Assembly: GCA_910578845.1 (NCBI GenBank)
Contig: CAJTSL010000022.1
Location: forward strand, 228 to 59,391
DNA from: an uncultured Lachnospiraceae bacterium
Lineage (GTDB): Bacteria > Bacillota > Clostridia > Lachnospirales > Lachnospiraceae
Direction: 5' to 3'
DNA: 59,164 bases
Made by a program: the position numbers and the translations under genes. The notes under the pieces are model-generated. The model did no database searches. It was not told where the DNA came from and worked only from the letters and a program-made list of their open reading frames with translations. Positions 51,389 to 59,164 of the stretch are shown here, piece after piece. Numbering within the stretch: the stretch's first letter is position 1; each line of letters starts with the position of its first letter.

Positions 51389-52141
51389 TTAACTTCTTTC
51401 CGCTCTTTCAGGAACGGCTTTGGCTCTTCTGAATCCATAACTTAACCGGCATACCAGGATAGCCAGTGTCACCTTTATCATATAATAAATAGATTTCCGA
51501 AACGTAATGGAACTTTTGCCGCCTTCTCTTGCTCTCATCTGCACCGGCACTTCCATTACCCTTCCTCTGTGCATGACCGCCGTAACAATTGCCTCCGGCT
51601 CCGGATAATCGGTCGGATAATCTTTCGCATAAATACCGATAAATCTCTTATTCACGGCACGGTAGCCACTGGTCACATCAATGATCTTACGTCCGGTCGT
51701 CAGTTGGATCAGAAAGCTTAAGATGCTAATGCCAATCCTGCGCGTCTTCGACGATTGGAAACCCTCTTTCTTGATAAAACGGGAACCAATTACCACATCT
51801 GCCGTCCCATCCATTAGAGGCTTCAACATATCTGCCAGATACGCAATGTCATGCTGCCCGTCCCCGTCCATCTGGATGGCAATATCATAATTATACTTGG
51901 CAGCATATACATAGCCTGCCTGCACCGCGCCGCCAATTCCCAGATTAATGGGTAAATTGATATACCGATACGCTTTCTTCTCACATATATTCAAAGTCGA
52001 ATCTGTCGAGCCATCGTTTACGATCAGATAATCATATTGAGGCGCTTGGCTGATCAAGTGGTCAATCACTTGTTCAATATTCTCCGACTCATTATAAGCT
52101 GGTATGATAATCAGCACTTTTATCTTTTTCTCACTCTGCAT
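51389..52141 (-). CDS. DPM1-like family 2 glycosyltransferase (polyprenyl-phosphate sugar synthase)
   Basis: 250 residues. VLIIIPAYNESENIEQVIDH, YLIVNDGSTDSTLNIC, NLGIGGAVQAGYVYA and IAIQMDGDGQHDIAYLADML with ADVVIGSRFI are those of dolichol/undecaprenyl-phosphate mannosyl- or glucosyltransferases. The C-terminus lacks the two membrane spans of GtrB; the neighbouring DUF2304 may supply them. Its product, a polyprenyl-phosphate sugar, would be the donor of the GT-C-like protein encoded just upstream. Confidence 0.9.
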   Translation of the reverse strand: MQSEKKIKVLIIIPAYNESENIEQVIDHLISQAPQYDYLIVNDGSTDSTLNICEKKAYRYINLPINLGIGGAVQAGYVYAAKYNYDIAIQMDGDGQHDIAYLADMLKPLMDGTADVVIGSRFIKKEGFQSSKTRRIGISILSFLIQLTTGRKIIDVTSGYRAVNKRFIGIYAKDYPTDYPEPEAIVTAVMHRGRVMEVPVQMRAREGGKSSITFRKSIYYMIKVTLAILVCRLSYGFRRAKAVPERAERS

Positions 52142-52193
52142 CGGCTTGCCTTTCTATGCTTTTGCATTCTGTTTTATTCATTTCCATTCATTT

Positions 52194-53864
52194 CTATTTC
52201 CGGTCCGCCCGTATTCTCTTATGCTTCTCTATGATACCTGTCACAAAGCTTTTCGCATATTGTTTCCAGATCTGTAGCAATAACAAGAAATAAGAAATAT
52301 AAAAAATACCGAAATTATAGAACATATACCGTTTCTGTCCAAAAAAGACAACGGATACCACCACCACCATTACCACATTCGTGCATAAAACAGCCGCCAT
52401 GAACTCCCCATACGCATTCTGTACCCTCTTATTTCTGTAGGCCCATACCGTTAGCGCTATAGCTGACAAATACAGAAAAAGCGTAATTATATGGCATAAA
52501 AGATAGATGCGCTTCATTTGGAAAAATACCGTACTGACAAACGCCTGTGGCAGGAGCATCAGCGTATGATATAAAAACCTTCCCCAATGCGCTTTTATCA
52601 ATGTAAGTCCTATCTCTATCTGGTTATGATTCCGCACATAAGAATAACTACTATCATAGAGAAGTTCCGGGTATTGTGCAAGGTAAAAATCATCCTGTTC
52701 CTGTATACATACTACTCCGATCAGAGCAGAATCCATAATGTCTTTCCACATCCATAGCCCAGGGGTGGCATACTCATACCGGTACTGCTCCCGATCCACC
52801 CTATCATATAACCGGAGAAATAGTTCCCGTACCTGTCCATCCGCAAATAACTGATAGTCCTCATAATCCGCTTCATACATTCCCTTATTAAAGATCAATG
52901 AAATGTACTGGCTTGTCGTAACCTTCTGCCGCACTCTTCCGGCTTCCTGCACTGGCGCCGTTTGCTGTGCTGTTTCCGCCTGTTGCTCTGAGGCCTCCTG
53001 CTGTGCTGCTTCTTCCATCTGCTGTTCTGATGCCTTCTGCTGCGCTGTTTCCGCCTGCTGCTCCGGCGTCTCCTGCTGCGCTGTTTCCGCCTGCTGCTCC
53101 GGCGTCTCCTGCTGTGCCTGCACTACAGGCGCCCCCTGCTCGCTACGGAGCCGGAGCGTCATCACCCGGTAATTCCCCGCAATCTGCGCCGTCATCCAGA
53201 TTCCGGCAAGTCCGGTCAAAAGGCATCCTGCCACTGCGCCCAACATCCGTAGAGGCATTCTTCTCTTTGCTGCCCTCATTCCACGGCAAACTATAATATA
53301 AATACAGGCGATCCCGCACACACCAAACAGAATCTGTAATTGTGAACGGATCGCCGAAAGAAATAACGTTGTCGCACACAGAATGCCGTACCATTTCCAA
53401 CTCTTACGCCAGACCGTCTCTAGCAATGCCGCCATAAATAGATAAAAAGCCGCATACGCCAGTCCTTCCGTTAAGATTTCACGAGTCACCATCGTCTCAG
53501 GCAAATCTGCCGTAAAAGTCAGCAACGCCAGGAAAAAACATATAACCGATTCCAGTCCATTCAACCCAAACCGCTTTTTCAGCGTCCTGATTAAAATAAT
53601 GACACAGACGGCGGCGAACAGCGACTGTTCCACGATTACTACATTTAAATAACTGTCCTCGCCAAATAAGAGTTTATTGCCATGCAGAAAGAATGGATAA
53701 ACCGGCATAACGCCTTCCATGCCACTGGCAAGGCTCATATAGCTCTCACTGTCATCAATCAGATAATAACCAGGCTCTCCAAGGAACAGAAACCCTATCA
53801 TGGCAATCACTGCCATACCTAGATAAAGCAGCGTTTCCGCATGTCTTTTGCAAAACTTTGTCAT
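52194..53864 (-). CDS. GT-C-like membrane glycosyltransferase with Gln/Glu/Ala repeat insertion
   Basis: 556 residues, about ten spans. The first outside loop has YYLIDDSESYMSLASGMEG, an acidic site as in ArnT/PMT-type GT-C enzymes, and TMVTREILTEGLAYAAFYLF lies in the next helices. Residues 251-311 are five 12-13-residue repeats of QQETPEQQAETA type in the large outer loop. It would use a polyprenyl-phosphate sugar from the DPM1-like GT2. The repeat is probably a flexible spacer. The exact family is uncertain. Confidence 0.6.
   Translation of the reverse strand: MTKFCKRHAETLLYLGMAVIAMIGFLFLGEPGYYLIDDSESYMSLASGMEGVMPVYPFFLHGNKLLFGEDSYLNVVIVEQSLFAAVCVIILIRTLKKRFGLNGLESVICFFLALLTFTADLPETMVTREILTEGLAYAAFYLFMAALLETVWRKSWKWYGILCATTLFLSAIRSQLQILFGVCGIACIYIIVCRGMRAAKRRMPLRMLGAVAGCLLTGLAGIWMTAQIAGNYRVMTLRLRSEQGAPVVQAQQETPEQQAETAQQETPEQQAETAQQKASEQQMEEAAQQEASEQQAETAQQTAPVQEAGRVRQKVTTSQYISLIFNKGMYEADYEDYQLFADGQVRELFLRLYDRVDREQYRYEYATPGLWMWKDIMDSALIGVVCIQEQDDFYLAQYPELLYDSSYSYVRNHNQIEIGLTLIKAHWGRFLYHTLMLLPQAFVSTVFFQMKRIYLLCHIITLFLYLSAIALTVWAYRNKRVQNAYGEFMAAVLCTNVVMVVVVSVVFFGQKRYMFYNFGIFYISYFLLLLQIWKQYAKSFVTGIIEKHKRIRADRK
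52932..53114 (-). repeat. In-frame 36-bp tandem repeats
   Basis: Five units encoding QQETPEQQAETA (twice), QQKASEQQMEEAA, QQEASEQQAETA and QQTAPVQEAGRV. The two units at 53038-53073 and 53074-53109 are identical over 36 bases, showing recent slippage or duplication. All units keep the reading frame. Confidence 0.9.
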
Positions 53865-53952
53865 CCGCTTAAACCTCTTTGCTATAACCGCTCAATTTGA
53901 TTCCCCTACCATAATGCCATGCCGCGTCCATTATGGATGAGCCATCCTAAGC

Positions 53953-55098
53953 TTAATCTGCCTTCATCCTGCGCAGGATCGCTTCAATCTGCGCATAATA
54001 ATTACGGAACTGGAAATTCTCCTGTACATGCCGGTAGCCTGCCGCTCCCATCTGCACAAGGTTCTCTCTGTCACATACGATTTTCTCTAATTTATCTTTC
54101 AGGTCTTCTTTATCATTATCCCGGAAAACATATCCGGTCTTCCCAAAATCAATATAGCTTGCCGTGCCGTTATCGCTGCCGCTGATTGCCGGGACGGAAA
54201 AAGCCATCGCCTCGATCACGGTAATGGACGCCGGTTCGCCCGTACTGGGCACTACATAGACATCCGCCTTCTTGTATTCTTCCGATATGGCGCTTCTGTT
54301 GAGATTCTTATAAAAAGTGACACGATCCTCCAAATGGTGTGACTTCACATATTCCGATACGTTGCGGAAATATTCTTCATGAAAGTGATTGGATACTTCC
54401 CCGGCAATCGTCAGATGAAGGTCATATTTGGGAAGCAGCTCTTCCATCGCTTCTATCATCATCTGATGGTTCTTACGTTCCTGGTATTTCCCGATACAGA
54501 AAATATTGACCCTGCCATTTGCAAAATAGGTCTTTTCTTCCGGCGGAAGCTGCGGCTCCATTAAAAACGGCGCCCAATACCCGTTTTCGTCTTTCACAAG
54601 CCCTGTAAAATCAATCCCTACCAGGTTCGTCGGCGTCATACGGTACTTCGGCGTTAGTTTCCATACAATTTTATGCGCCAAATCCCTCTTTTTTGGCTCC
54701 TCCCATACCGGGCTCAAATTATAGAGTATCGTCGGAATATGATAATGCTTGCAAACAGCATTCATCACAATGGTATAAATGGAACGCTCCCGTAGAATAG
54801 CAACATCCGGCGCAAACTCTCTTATATATTTGACAAGCTTGAAAAGCGGCGGGACACCGCACTTTAATTTCATATCAATTGCCGCAGGGTCTTTTCGTTT
54901 CAGGAAATGAATGTAAAGATAGTCAAACGCCTGAAAAAGCTTCGAATATCCGACTACAATCGGTTTTACGTAAGTATAGTCCTCCACCTTCCCGGCATAC
55001 TGGCTTAAGAAGCGGATTTCATGTCCGTTCTCTTTCCATCCCTTCATAATCGTCGTCTGATTCGTATGATATCTATGTGACATATATAAGACTTTCAT
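53953..55098 (-). CDS. Family 4 glycosyltransferase
   Basis: 381 residues. VLYMSHRYHTNQTTIMKGWK, NIFCIGKYQERKNHQMMIEA, VTFYKNLNRSAISEEYKKAD and VYVVPSTGEPASITVIEAMA (E-x7-E type) are GT4 motifs. Followed by an 88-base gap and the GT-C-like gene. Retaining transferase; donor unknown. Confidence 0.92.
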   Translation of the reverse strand: MKVLYMSHRYHTNQTTIMKGWKENGHEIRFLSQYAGKVEDYTYVKPIVVGYSKLFQAFDYLYIHFLKRKDPAAIDMKLKCGVPPLFKLVKYIREFAPDVAILRERSIYTIVMNAVCKHYHIPTILYNLSPVWEEPKKRDLAHKIVWKLTPKYRMTPTNLVGIDFTGLVKDENGYWAPFLMEPQLPPEEKTYFANGRVNIFCIGKYQERKNHQMMIEAMEELLPKYDLHLTIAGEVSNHFHEEYFRNVSEYVKSHHLEDRVTFYKNLNRSAISEEYKKADVYVVPSTGEPASITVIEAMAFSVPAISGSDNGTASYIDFGKTGYVFRDNDKEDLKDKLEKIVCDRENLVQMGAAGYRHVQENFQFRNYYAQIEAILRRMKAD

Positions 55099-55118
55099 TA
55101 TCCCTTATACTCCATTTC

Positions 55119-55151
55119 CCTGCATCTGCGAGCCTGCATCTGCAAACCTGC
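55119..55151. repeat. Short 14-bp tandem repeat
   Basis: CCTGCATCTGCGAG, CCTGCATCTGCAAA and a partial CCTGC lie in a row in the 63-base gap between the GT-D and GT4 genes. Confidence 0.6.
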
Positions 55152-55161
55152 TTCTTCCCGC

Positions 55162-56028
55162 CTATACAATCCGTTTCTTAATCTGTGACAAGTAATCATT
55201 ATATCCTGCTCTTTTATTGGCATCTTCACCGATTACTTCATGTTTATCCAATTTTTCTTTATATTTTGCCTGATGGAGATACCACTCGTATTCCATATCC
55301 AAATTCCCGATGTCGAGTACGCGATACCCTTCCAGGAACAGTTTCTCCGCCAGGAATTTCGCACCGATCCCAAGCGAAAGCAAGAATAATCTGTCCTTCG
55401 GGTATTCCATACAACAGGCCAAAATTTCATCGACTTTTTCATATGCCTGTGTGCTGGGCCCGATAATCCGTTCTATGCTCCTTGCCGTATCCAACAAATC
55501 ATTGCCTACACCGTTATGGGTCTTTTCCCCTTCTACGACAACGATGTCTTTATCCTTCCAGATCTGCCTCATATCGGCAATCCATTTCCCACATTGGCTT
55601 TTATCCTCCATAGGATAATAAAACCTGGTGACATACGCATTTCCATATGTTTTTGCAGGATTACAGCAACGCATATAAATCTTCCTACAGAAAAATAAAT
55701 GATCCTTCCAGAAGCGCCTGCTTTCTTTCCTGTATAACGAAAGATCGTCAAATATTTTGGGCACCGCCACAATTAATCCATCATAATCATAACGCAGTAT
55801 CCGCTTAAATCCTTCGATAATGTCCGGGTTCACCTGTTGGTATACGACGCTTCGTCCCCTGACCATAGTAATATCACTATCCCCAAACCGTACGATGCTC
55901 TTTTGCGTATTGAGCAGTTCCGCGATCGTCTCATCCATCGTAGCCACCTTAAGGCCACATTTCCTAATCCCCAGGCGATAGAGCATATAGTCTGCCTGCG
56001 CCAATATTATCTTTATGAGAGTTTTCAA
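55162..56028 (-). CDS. GT-D fold glycosyltransferase (DUF1792)
   Basis: 288 residues. SIVRFGDSDITMVRGRSVVY (about 43-62) with the conserved FGD-x-D/E site, IVVVEGEKTHNGVGNDLLDT, LFLLSLGIGAKFLAEKLFLE and VLDIGNLDMEYEWYL match DUF1792, the GT-D family first shown to add glucose to streptococcal adhesins. Unlike GT2/GT4 it has a Rossmann-like single domain. TTG start backed by GGAGG at 56035-56039. It is the first GT gene after the repeat-filled gap. Confidence 0.85.
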   Translation of the reverse strand: MKTLIKIILAQADYMLYRLGIRKCGLKVATMDETIAELLNTQKSIVRFGDSDITMVRGRSVVYQQVNPDIIEGFKRILRYDYDGLIVAVPKIFDDLSLYRKESRRFWKDHLFFCRKIYMRCCNPAKTYGNAYVTRFYYPMEDKSQCGKWIADMRQIWKDKDIVVVEGEKTHNGVGNDLLDTARSIERIIGPSTQAYEKVDEILACCMEYPKDRLFLLSLGIGAKFLAEKLFLEGYRVLDIGNLDMEYEWYLHQAKYKEKLDKHEVIGEDANKRAGYNDYLSQIKKRIV

Positions 56029-56095
56029 TCTTATCCTCCATGTCAGAGCAGTTTACTGCGATCAATGCATATTGGAGGCTCTGGCTCAAATTGTA

Positions 56096-56121
56096 GGTTG
56101 AAAAATCTTTGATTTTCAATC
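56096..56121. repeat. Palindrome GGTTGAAAAATC, imperfect copy
   Basis: GGTTGAAAAATC, TTT, GATTTTCAATC: same sequence as 56193-56219 with one base lost from the second arm. Between the GT-D and ABC genes. Confidence 0.6.
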
Positions 56122-56151
56122 TAACAGCCATGCCTTCCCCTCAGCTTGCGA

Positions 56152-56193
56152 ACTTTGGCGCCATGACGCTATCAGCGTCGGCACAAATTCGCG
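56152..56193. repeat. Hairpin element shared with 45.7 kb and 59.1 kb
   Basis: ACTTTGGCGCC (56152-56162), then the stem GACGCT/AGCGTC (56165-56170, 56174-56179), then CGGCACAAAT. Compare 45674-45714 (hairpin and GGCACAAAT conserved) and 59114-59132 (ACTTTGGCGCC and CGGCAC, hairpin missing). Confidence 0.5.
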
Positions 56194-56219
56194 GTTGAAA
56201 AATCTTTGATTTTTCAACC
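56193..56219 (-). terminator. Perfect palindrome overlapping the ABC stop, possible terminator
   Basis: GGTTGAAAAATC and GATTTTTCAACC form a 12-bp stem with a 3-base loop; the stop codon of the ABC gene (56214-56216) lies in one arm. No U-run follows on the minus strand, so it may act as an mRNA 3' end guard rather than a classical terminator. Confidence 0.45.
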
Positions 56220-57980
56220 TAGTACTTCCTGCTTATTCCTTAACGCCACTTTTCCTTCTGCAACCTCATAAATCATATCTGCATTCTGTATCGTAGTCAA
56301 TCTATGCGCAATAATCATCATTGTCTTTTCTCCGTGGAGCTTTTCGATCGCCTCCATAACGGCTGCCTCAGTGTCATTATCCAAGGCGGAGGTTGCTTCG
56401 TCTAACACCAAAATCTCCGGGTCATGGTACAATGCCCTGGCGATCCCGATCCGCTGTCTCTGTCCGCCGGACAATCTGACTCCTCTATCACCAACGATGG
56501 TATCCAATCCGTTGGGCAGGCTGGTGATGAATTCTTTCAACTGCGCTTTTTGGATCGCGGTTTCAACCGCTTTCTCATCTATTTCCGAAGCTTTTATGCC
56601 AAATGCAATATTATTCCTAATCGTATCATCCGACAAATAAATCACTTGTGGGATATAACCTACCTGCGTATGGAATGTCTTAGGCTTTTCATGGACAGAC
56701 AGTTCGTCCGCCATGACGCGTCCGCTCTGCGGTTCTAATAATCCTAATATAATATCCACCATCGTCGTTTTCCCTGCACCGGAAGCACCAATGAAAGCAA
56801 CCGTCTTCCCCTTTGGCACGACAAAATCCGCATTCTGGATGACTGGTTCCTCCACATCGGGATACGTATAAGTTACGCCTTCCACGCGGATTCCTTCTTT
56901 CAGGTTCCACACTTCCCTTGCCTCCGCATCCCGCTTTTCTTCATACGAGGCAATTTCTGTCAGATCATGATAGACCAGATCAACCGATGGCATCGCATAA
57001 AGCATGTTCGTCGTATATTCATTGATCTTGCCCACGCTTGGCATCAGGCGCAGCGCCGCGACGGCAAATATTGCGAACTGGGGAATATAATAAATAATAT
57101 CCGCTTCCCCGAAGAACATCTTGAAAATAATTCCTAATAAGAGACCTGTCATACAGACCGCTTCCACAATATATTTGGGCAGCGCCGCTATGAGCCTGTT
57201 CATTCTAAGCCCCTTGGCATATTTGGCATAATATTTATCATATTCCTCACTGAAATACTGCTCTCTGCCGAGGATTTTGATTTCCTTGATACCGCCTAGC
57301 GCCTGGTTCATCCATTGGAAGATCTTCCCGCGGTAAACCTGGTTGTCCTGGCCCAGCTTTCTGGTGTATTTCTTGATGAGCATCAGGAAGAAACCGACAC
57401 ATAGAACAAGCAGCACCAAAACGCTTATCGTAATAGTCTTGCTGACAATCAGCAAGAACGTCCCCAATACCATACAGGTTACAATTTCTGTGATCAGTTC
57501 AAAGAAATACAAAATGACCTGCATGAAATAGTTCGTATCTTCTTGTAAGCTGCGCTGTAAGGTTGCCATATTTTTGTTCAGATGGAACGTATACGGCGCT
57601 TTCATATACGTTACCAGAAGCTTCGTAGACAAACGCTTCTGGGTATCATAGGAGAATTTGAAGACATAGCTTTTCTCCATGATTAAATATATATTTTTTA
57701 CTACAAAAGTGACGATGATGCACCCGGAAAGAAAGGCCAGGAAGCTCTTCGTTGTCTGAAAACCGAAGAAGTCGTATACGGCCTTCAGATACCACGTATG
57801 CTGTATCGCGTCTTGATTCATAATGATATTGACAAAGGGCGTGAAAATGGAAACAGACAATAATTCCAGCATACTGCCTATAATCAACGCAACCATTAGT
57901 AATGCGATCTTGCGCTTATCCCTTTTATTAAATATATAGCCAAGCTTATGCAGCAAGCCTTTCGTCTCTTTATGCCCCAT
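56214..57980 (-). CDS. ABC exporter, PglK-like flippase (second copy)
   Basis: 588 residues: permease (about 1-335) plus ATPase. Walker A GASGAGKTT (near 397), signature SGGQRQ (near 500), Walker B EILVLDEAT (near 520), H-loop IAHRL. GGIKEIKILGREQYFSEEYD resembles PglK-type proteins. Aligns along its length with the plus-strand ABC protein at 23.8-25.6 kb, but clearly diverged. GAGGATGAAAG precedes the ATG. Probably flips the repeat unit or glycolipid made by the right-hand GT set. Confidence 0.88.
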   Translation of the reverse strand: MGHKETKGLLHKLGYIFNKRDKRKIALLMVALIIGSMLELLSVSIFTPFVNIIMNQDAIQHTWYLKAVYDFFGFQTTKSFLAFLSGCIIVTFVVKNIYLIMEKSYVFKFSYDTQKRLSTKLLVTYMKAPYTFHLNKNMATLQRSLQEDTNYFMQVILYFFELITEIVTCMVLGTFLLIVSKTITISVLVLLVLCVGFFLMLIKKYTRKLGQDNQVYRGKIFQWMNQALGGIKEIKILGREQYFSEEYDKYYAKYAKGLRMNRLIAALPKYIVEAVCMTGLLLGIIFKMFFGEADIIYYIPQFAIFAVAALRLMPSVGKINEYTTNMLYAMPSVDLVYHDLTEIASYEEKRDAEAREVWNLKEGIRVEGVTYTYPDVEEPVIQNADFVVPKGKTVAFIGASGAGKTTMVDIILGLLEPQSGRVMADELSVHEKPKTFHTQVGYIPQVIYLSDDTIRNNIAFGIKASEIDEKAVETAIQKAQLKEFITSLPNGLDTIVGDRGVRLSGGQRQRIGIARALYHDPEILVLDEATSALDNDTEAAVMEAIEKLHGEKTMMIIAHRLTTIQNADMIYEVAEGKVALRNKQEVLG

Positions 57981-58007
57981 CTTTCATCCTCACGCTTTCC
58001 TCTTAGC

Positions 58008-59012
58008 CTATTCTCTTATGAACTTATTCTCTCCCAGGCTATATTTCCCGCCTTTTAAGAACTTGTGCTTAATCACCCACCACCCGGGCACCCATATATA
58101 TTTGTGCATCGCCGGAGATGCGCTTCCTATCATCCAACAGTTCCTGTCACAGTTTTTCGCGCACTGCCTGACCTCTTGCGCCTGCTTCGAATTCCATAGC
58201 TCGTCCCATGATTGTTCGCGCAGATTTCCCATTACAGCTTTCTTCTCCATCCCGTTACAAGGAATGACATCGCAAAACGGGTCGATAAAAAAAGCATTCT
58301 TCGACATATCGCATGGCAGAAGCCTCTTATTCCCATAAATATAATTGATCAACCCGTGGTTAAAATAAGCGCGGAACCACTTTTTAGGCGACTTGCTCTT
58401 TAACAGCTCATTAATTAGTTTCTCAAAATTTTTCGACACTTTCAATTTGTCGTCTATCTTATTGTCCGTCTTCCTGAAATAGAAGGAATTATGCAGCGTC
58501 GCCGTCGCAAATTCCATCCCCATATCATTTGAAATATGATAGAGAGGCACCAGATCCTCACAATTCATATCCTGTACCGTCATGCCAAATCCCACATCAG
58601 GATGTCCCATCTCCACCAATGTCTTAAGCGTCTTATATCCTCTGTTGAAACCGTCCGGGATGCCCCTTATGGCATCATTCGTCTCCTGTAGGCCTTCAAT
58701 GCTGATGCGGATGCCGACTTTCGGGAATTCTCGACAGAGCGCAATGATCCTATCTGTAAAATATCCGTTCGTCGAGATGACAATCCTGTCGGATTTCCGA
58801 TAAAGCTCTCTGACAATATCCGGTATATCCTGCCTGATGAAAGGCTCTCCTCCGGTTATATTAGTAAATGCCATTTCCGGCAGCTTCTTGATATCCTCTA
58901 AAGTAATCTCTTCTTCCGGACGCGTTGGGTCGCGGAAGCAGTCGCACATATTACAATGGGCATTACACCGATAAGTCACAATGACAGTCCCATATAAAGT
59001 CCTTCTTGCCAT
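58008..59012 (-). CDS. Radical SAM/SPASM protein
   Basis: 334 residues. CNAHCNMC at residues 16-23 binds the SAM cluster; NITGGEPFIRQDI is the GGEP motif. The SPASM part has CDMSKNAFFIDPFCDVIPCN, GNLREQSWDELWNS and CAKNCDRNC. First gene of the minus run in the window, 27 bases before the ABC flippase. Similar proteins occur at the ends of glycan loci with unknown substrates. It differs from the one at 7.6-8.6 kb, so the two are not recent duplicates. Confidence 0.88.
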   Translation of the reverse strand: MARRTLYGTVIVTYRCNAHCNMCDCFRDPTRPEEEITLEDIKKLPEMAFTNITGGEPFIRQDIPDIVRELYRKSDRIVISTNGYFTDRIIALCREFPKVGIRISIEGLQETNDAIRGIPDGFNRGYKTLKTLVEMGHPDVGFGMTVQDMNCEDLVPLYHISNDMGMEFATATLHNSFYFRKTDNKIDDKLKVSKNFEKLINELLKSKSPKKWFRAYFNHGLINYIYGNKRLLPCDMSKNAFFIDPFCDVIPCNGMEKKAVMGNLREQSWDELWNSKQAQEVRQCAKNCDRNCWMIGSASPAMHKYIWVPGWWVIKHKFLKGGKYSLGENKFIRE

Positions 59013-59043
59013 CTACGATTCCGTTCCTTTCTATTTCTATTTT

Positions 59044-59068
59044 AATAGGCGATTGCGAAACTCCTATT
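59044..59068. repeat. Second copy of the short palindrome seen at 36.4 kb
   Basis: AATAGG (59044-59049) and CCTATT (59063-59068) flank CGATTGCGAAACT. Close to the palindrome at 36442-36471. It lies in the 5' leader region of the radical SAM gene. Confidence 0.4.
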
Positions 59069-59113
59069 TCCCAAAACCTAGTTATACAATATAGACAAGA
59101 TCACGAGTAGGGT

Positions 59114-59164
59114 ACTTTGGCGCCGTCGGCACTTAAACGCTGTATTGTAGCGTCTTATGTGCCG
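59114..59164. repeat. Hairpin at the right edge, related to the 56.1 kb element
   Basis: ACTTTGGCGCC (59114-59124) then CGGCAC (59127-59132) + ACGCT (59137-59141) pairing with AGCGT (59149-59153) + GTGCCG (59159-59164). The window ends exactly at the hairpin, so it may go on. Confidence 0.5.

Noticed and set aside
52932..53114. CRISPR-like array
   Set aside because: Units are contiguous, in frame and without spacers; this is a coding tandem repeat.
52903..53296. Plus-strand open frames rich in Cys, Ser, Ala and Pro
   Set aside because: They are mirror frames of the Gln/Glu repeat in the GT-C-like gene; no ribosome site or promoter was seen.

Overview
The window looks like one large surface-glycan biosynthesis locus from a low-GC Gram-positive bacterium, most likely a gut clostridium of the Lachnospiraceae type. 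Grounds for this are AT-rich DNA, strong AGGAGG-type ribosome sites (several in front of TTG or GTG starts), a GT2 + DUF2304 pair, PglK-like ABC flippases and GC-richer palindromic intergenic repeats. The taxonomic placement is inference. I see no rRNA, tRNA, CRISPR array, insertion sequence or phage gene. No stretch over 300 bases lacks a gene; the largest gaps (about 150-260 bases) are described as features.

Layout: almost every gene is on the minus strand, so transcription runs from right (59 kb) to left. (1) 58.0-45.8 kb: a radical SAM/SPASM protein, an ABC flippase, then glycosyltransferases (GT-D, GT4, GT-C-like, GT2 + DUF2304, GT4, GT2), a membrane acyltransferase, an LpxD-like acyltransferase and a NodB-like deacetylase. 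This part is relatively GC-rich and carries most of the palindromic repeats and in-gene repeat expansions. (2) 45.7-38.2 kb: a GT4 and a WbpI/WbpB/WbpE-type set for a UDP-2,3-diamino uronic acid, with an N-formyltransferase where an acetyltransferase would be expected, then an acyltransferase and another GT4. (3) 38.1-26.6 kb: an asparagine-synthetase homologue without the N-terminal Cys, a CDP-glycerol-transferase-like GT, a NeuA-like cytidylyltransferase, a DRE-TIM aldolase with an extra C-terminal domain, a KdsC-like phosphatase, a GT2, a QdtA/QdtB-type pair with a hexapeptide acetyltransferase, a GT2 and a UDP-galactopyranose-mutase-like flavoprotein. (4) 23.8-26.5 kb: the only plus-strand genes, a second ABC flippase and a probable glycosyltransferase, read from a divergent promoter region. 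(5) 23.6-16.4 kb: an acyltransferase, an MBOAT + SGNH-like pair, a methyltransferase, a FemAB/GNAT-like protein and a fucosyltransferase-like protein. (6) 16.3-8.6 kb: an operon with a good candidate promoter, encoding an SDR, a PtmE-like CBS-nucleotidyltransferase, a ThDP enzyme, NeuD, NeuB, NeuC and LegB, i.e. a nonulosonic (legionaminic-like) acid pathway that lacks a LegC aminotransferase in this window. (7) 8.6-0.1 kb: an AT-rich tail with a radical SAM/SPASM protein, a large methyltransferase fusion, a YcgL-like nucleotidyltransferase, two tandem paralogues joining a Rossmann-like domain to a ParB-like DGHHR motif, and a large membrane protein.

Together the genes would make several unusual activated sugars (an NeuB-type nonulosonate, possibly a second CMP-linked 2-keto-3-deoxy acid made by a pyruvate aldolase, a 3-amino-3,6-dideoxyhexose, and a formylated diamino uronic acid), assemble them on a lipid carrier, flip the product and decorate it by acylation. 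The most novel-looking parts are the aldolase-phosphatase-cytidylyltransferase module (32-35 kb) and the tail module of ParB-like paralogues, nucleotidyltransferase, methyltransferase and radical SAM (2-8.6 kb).
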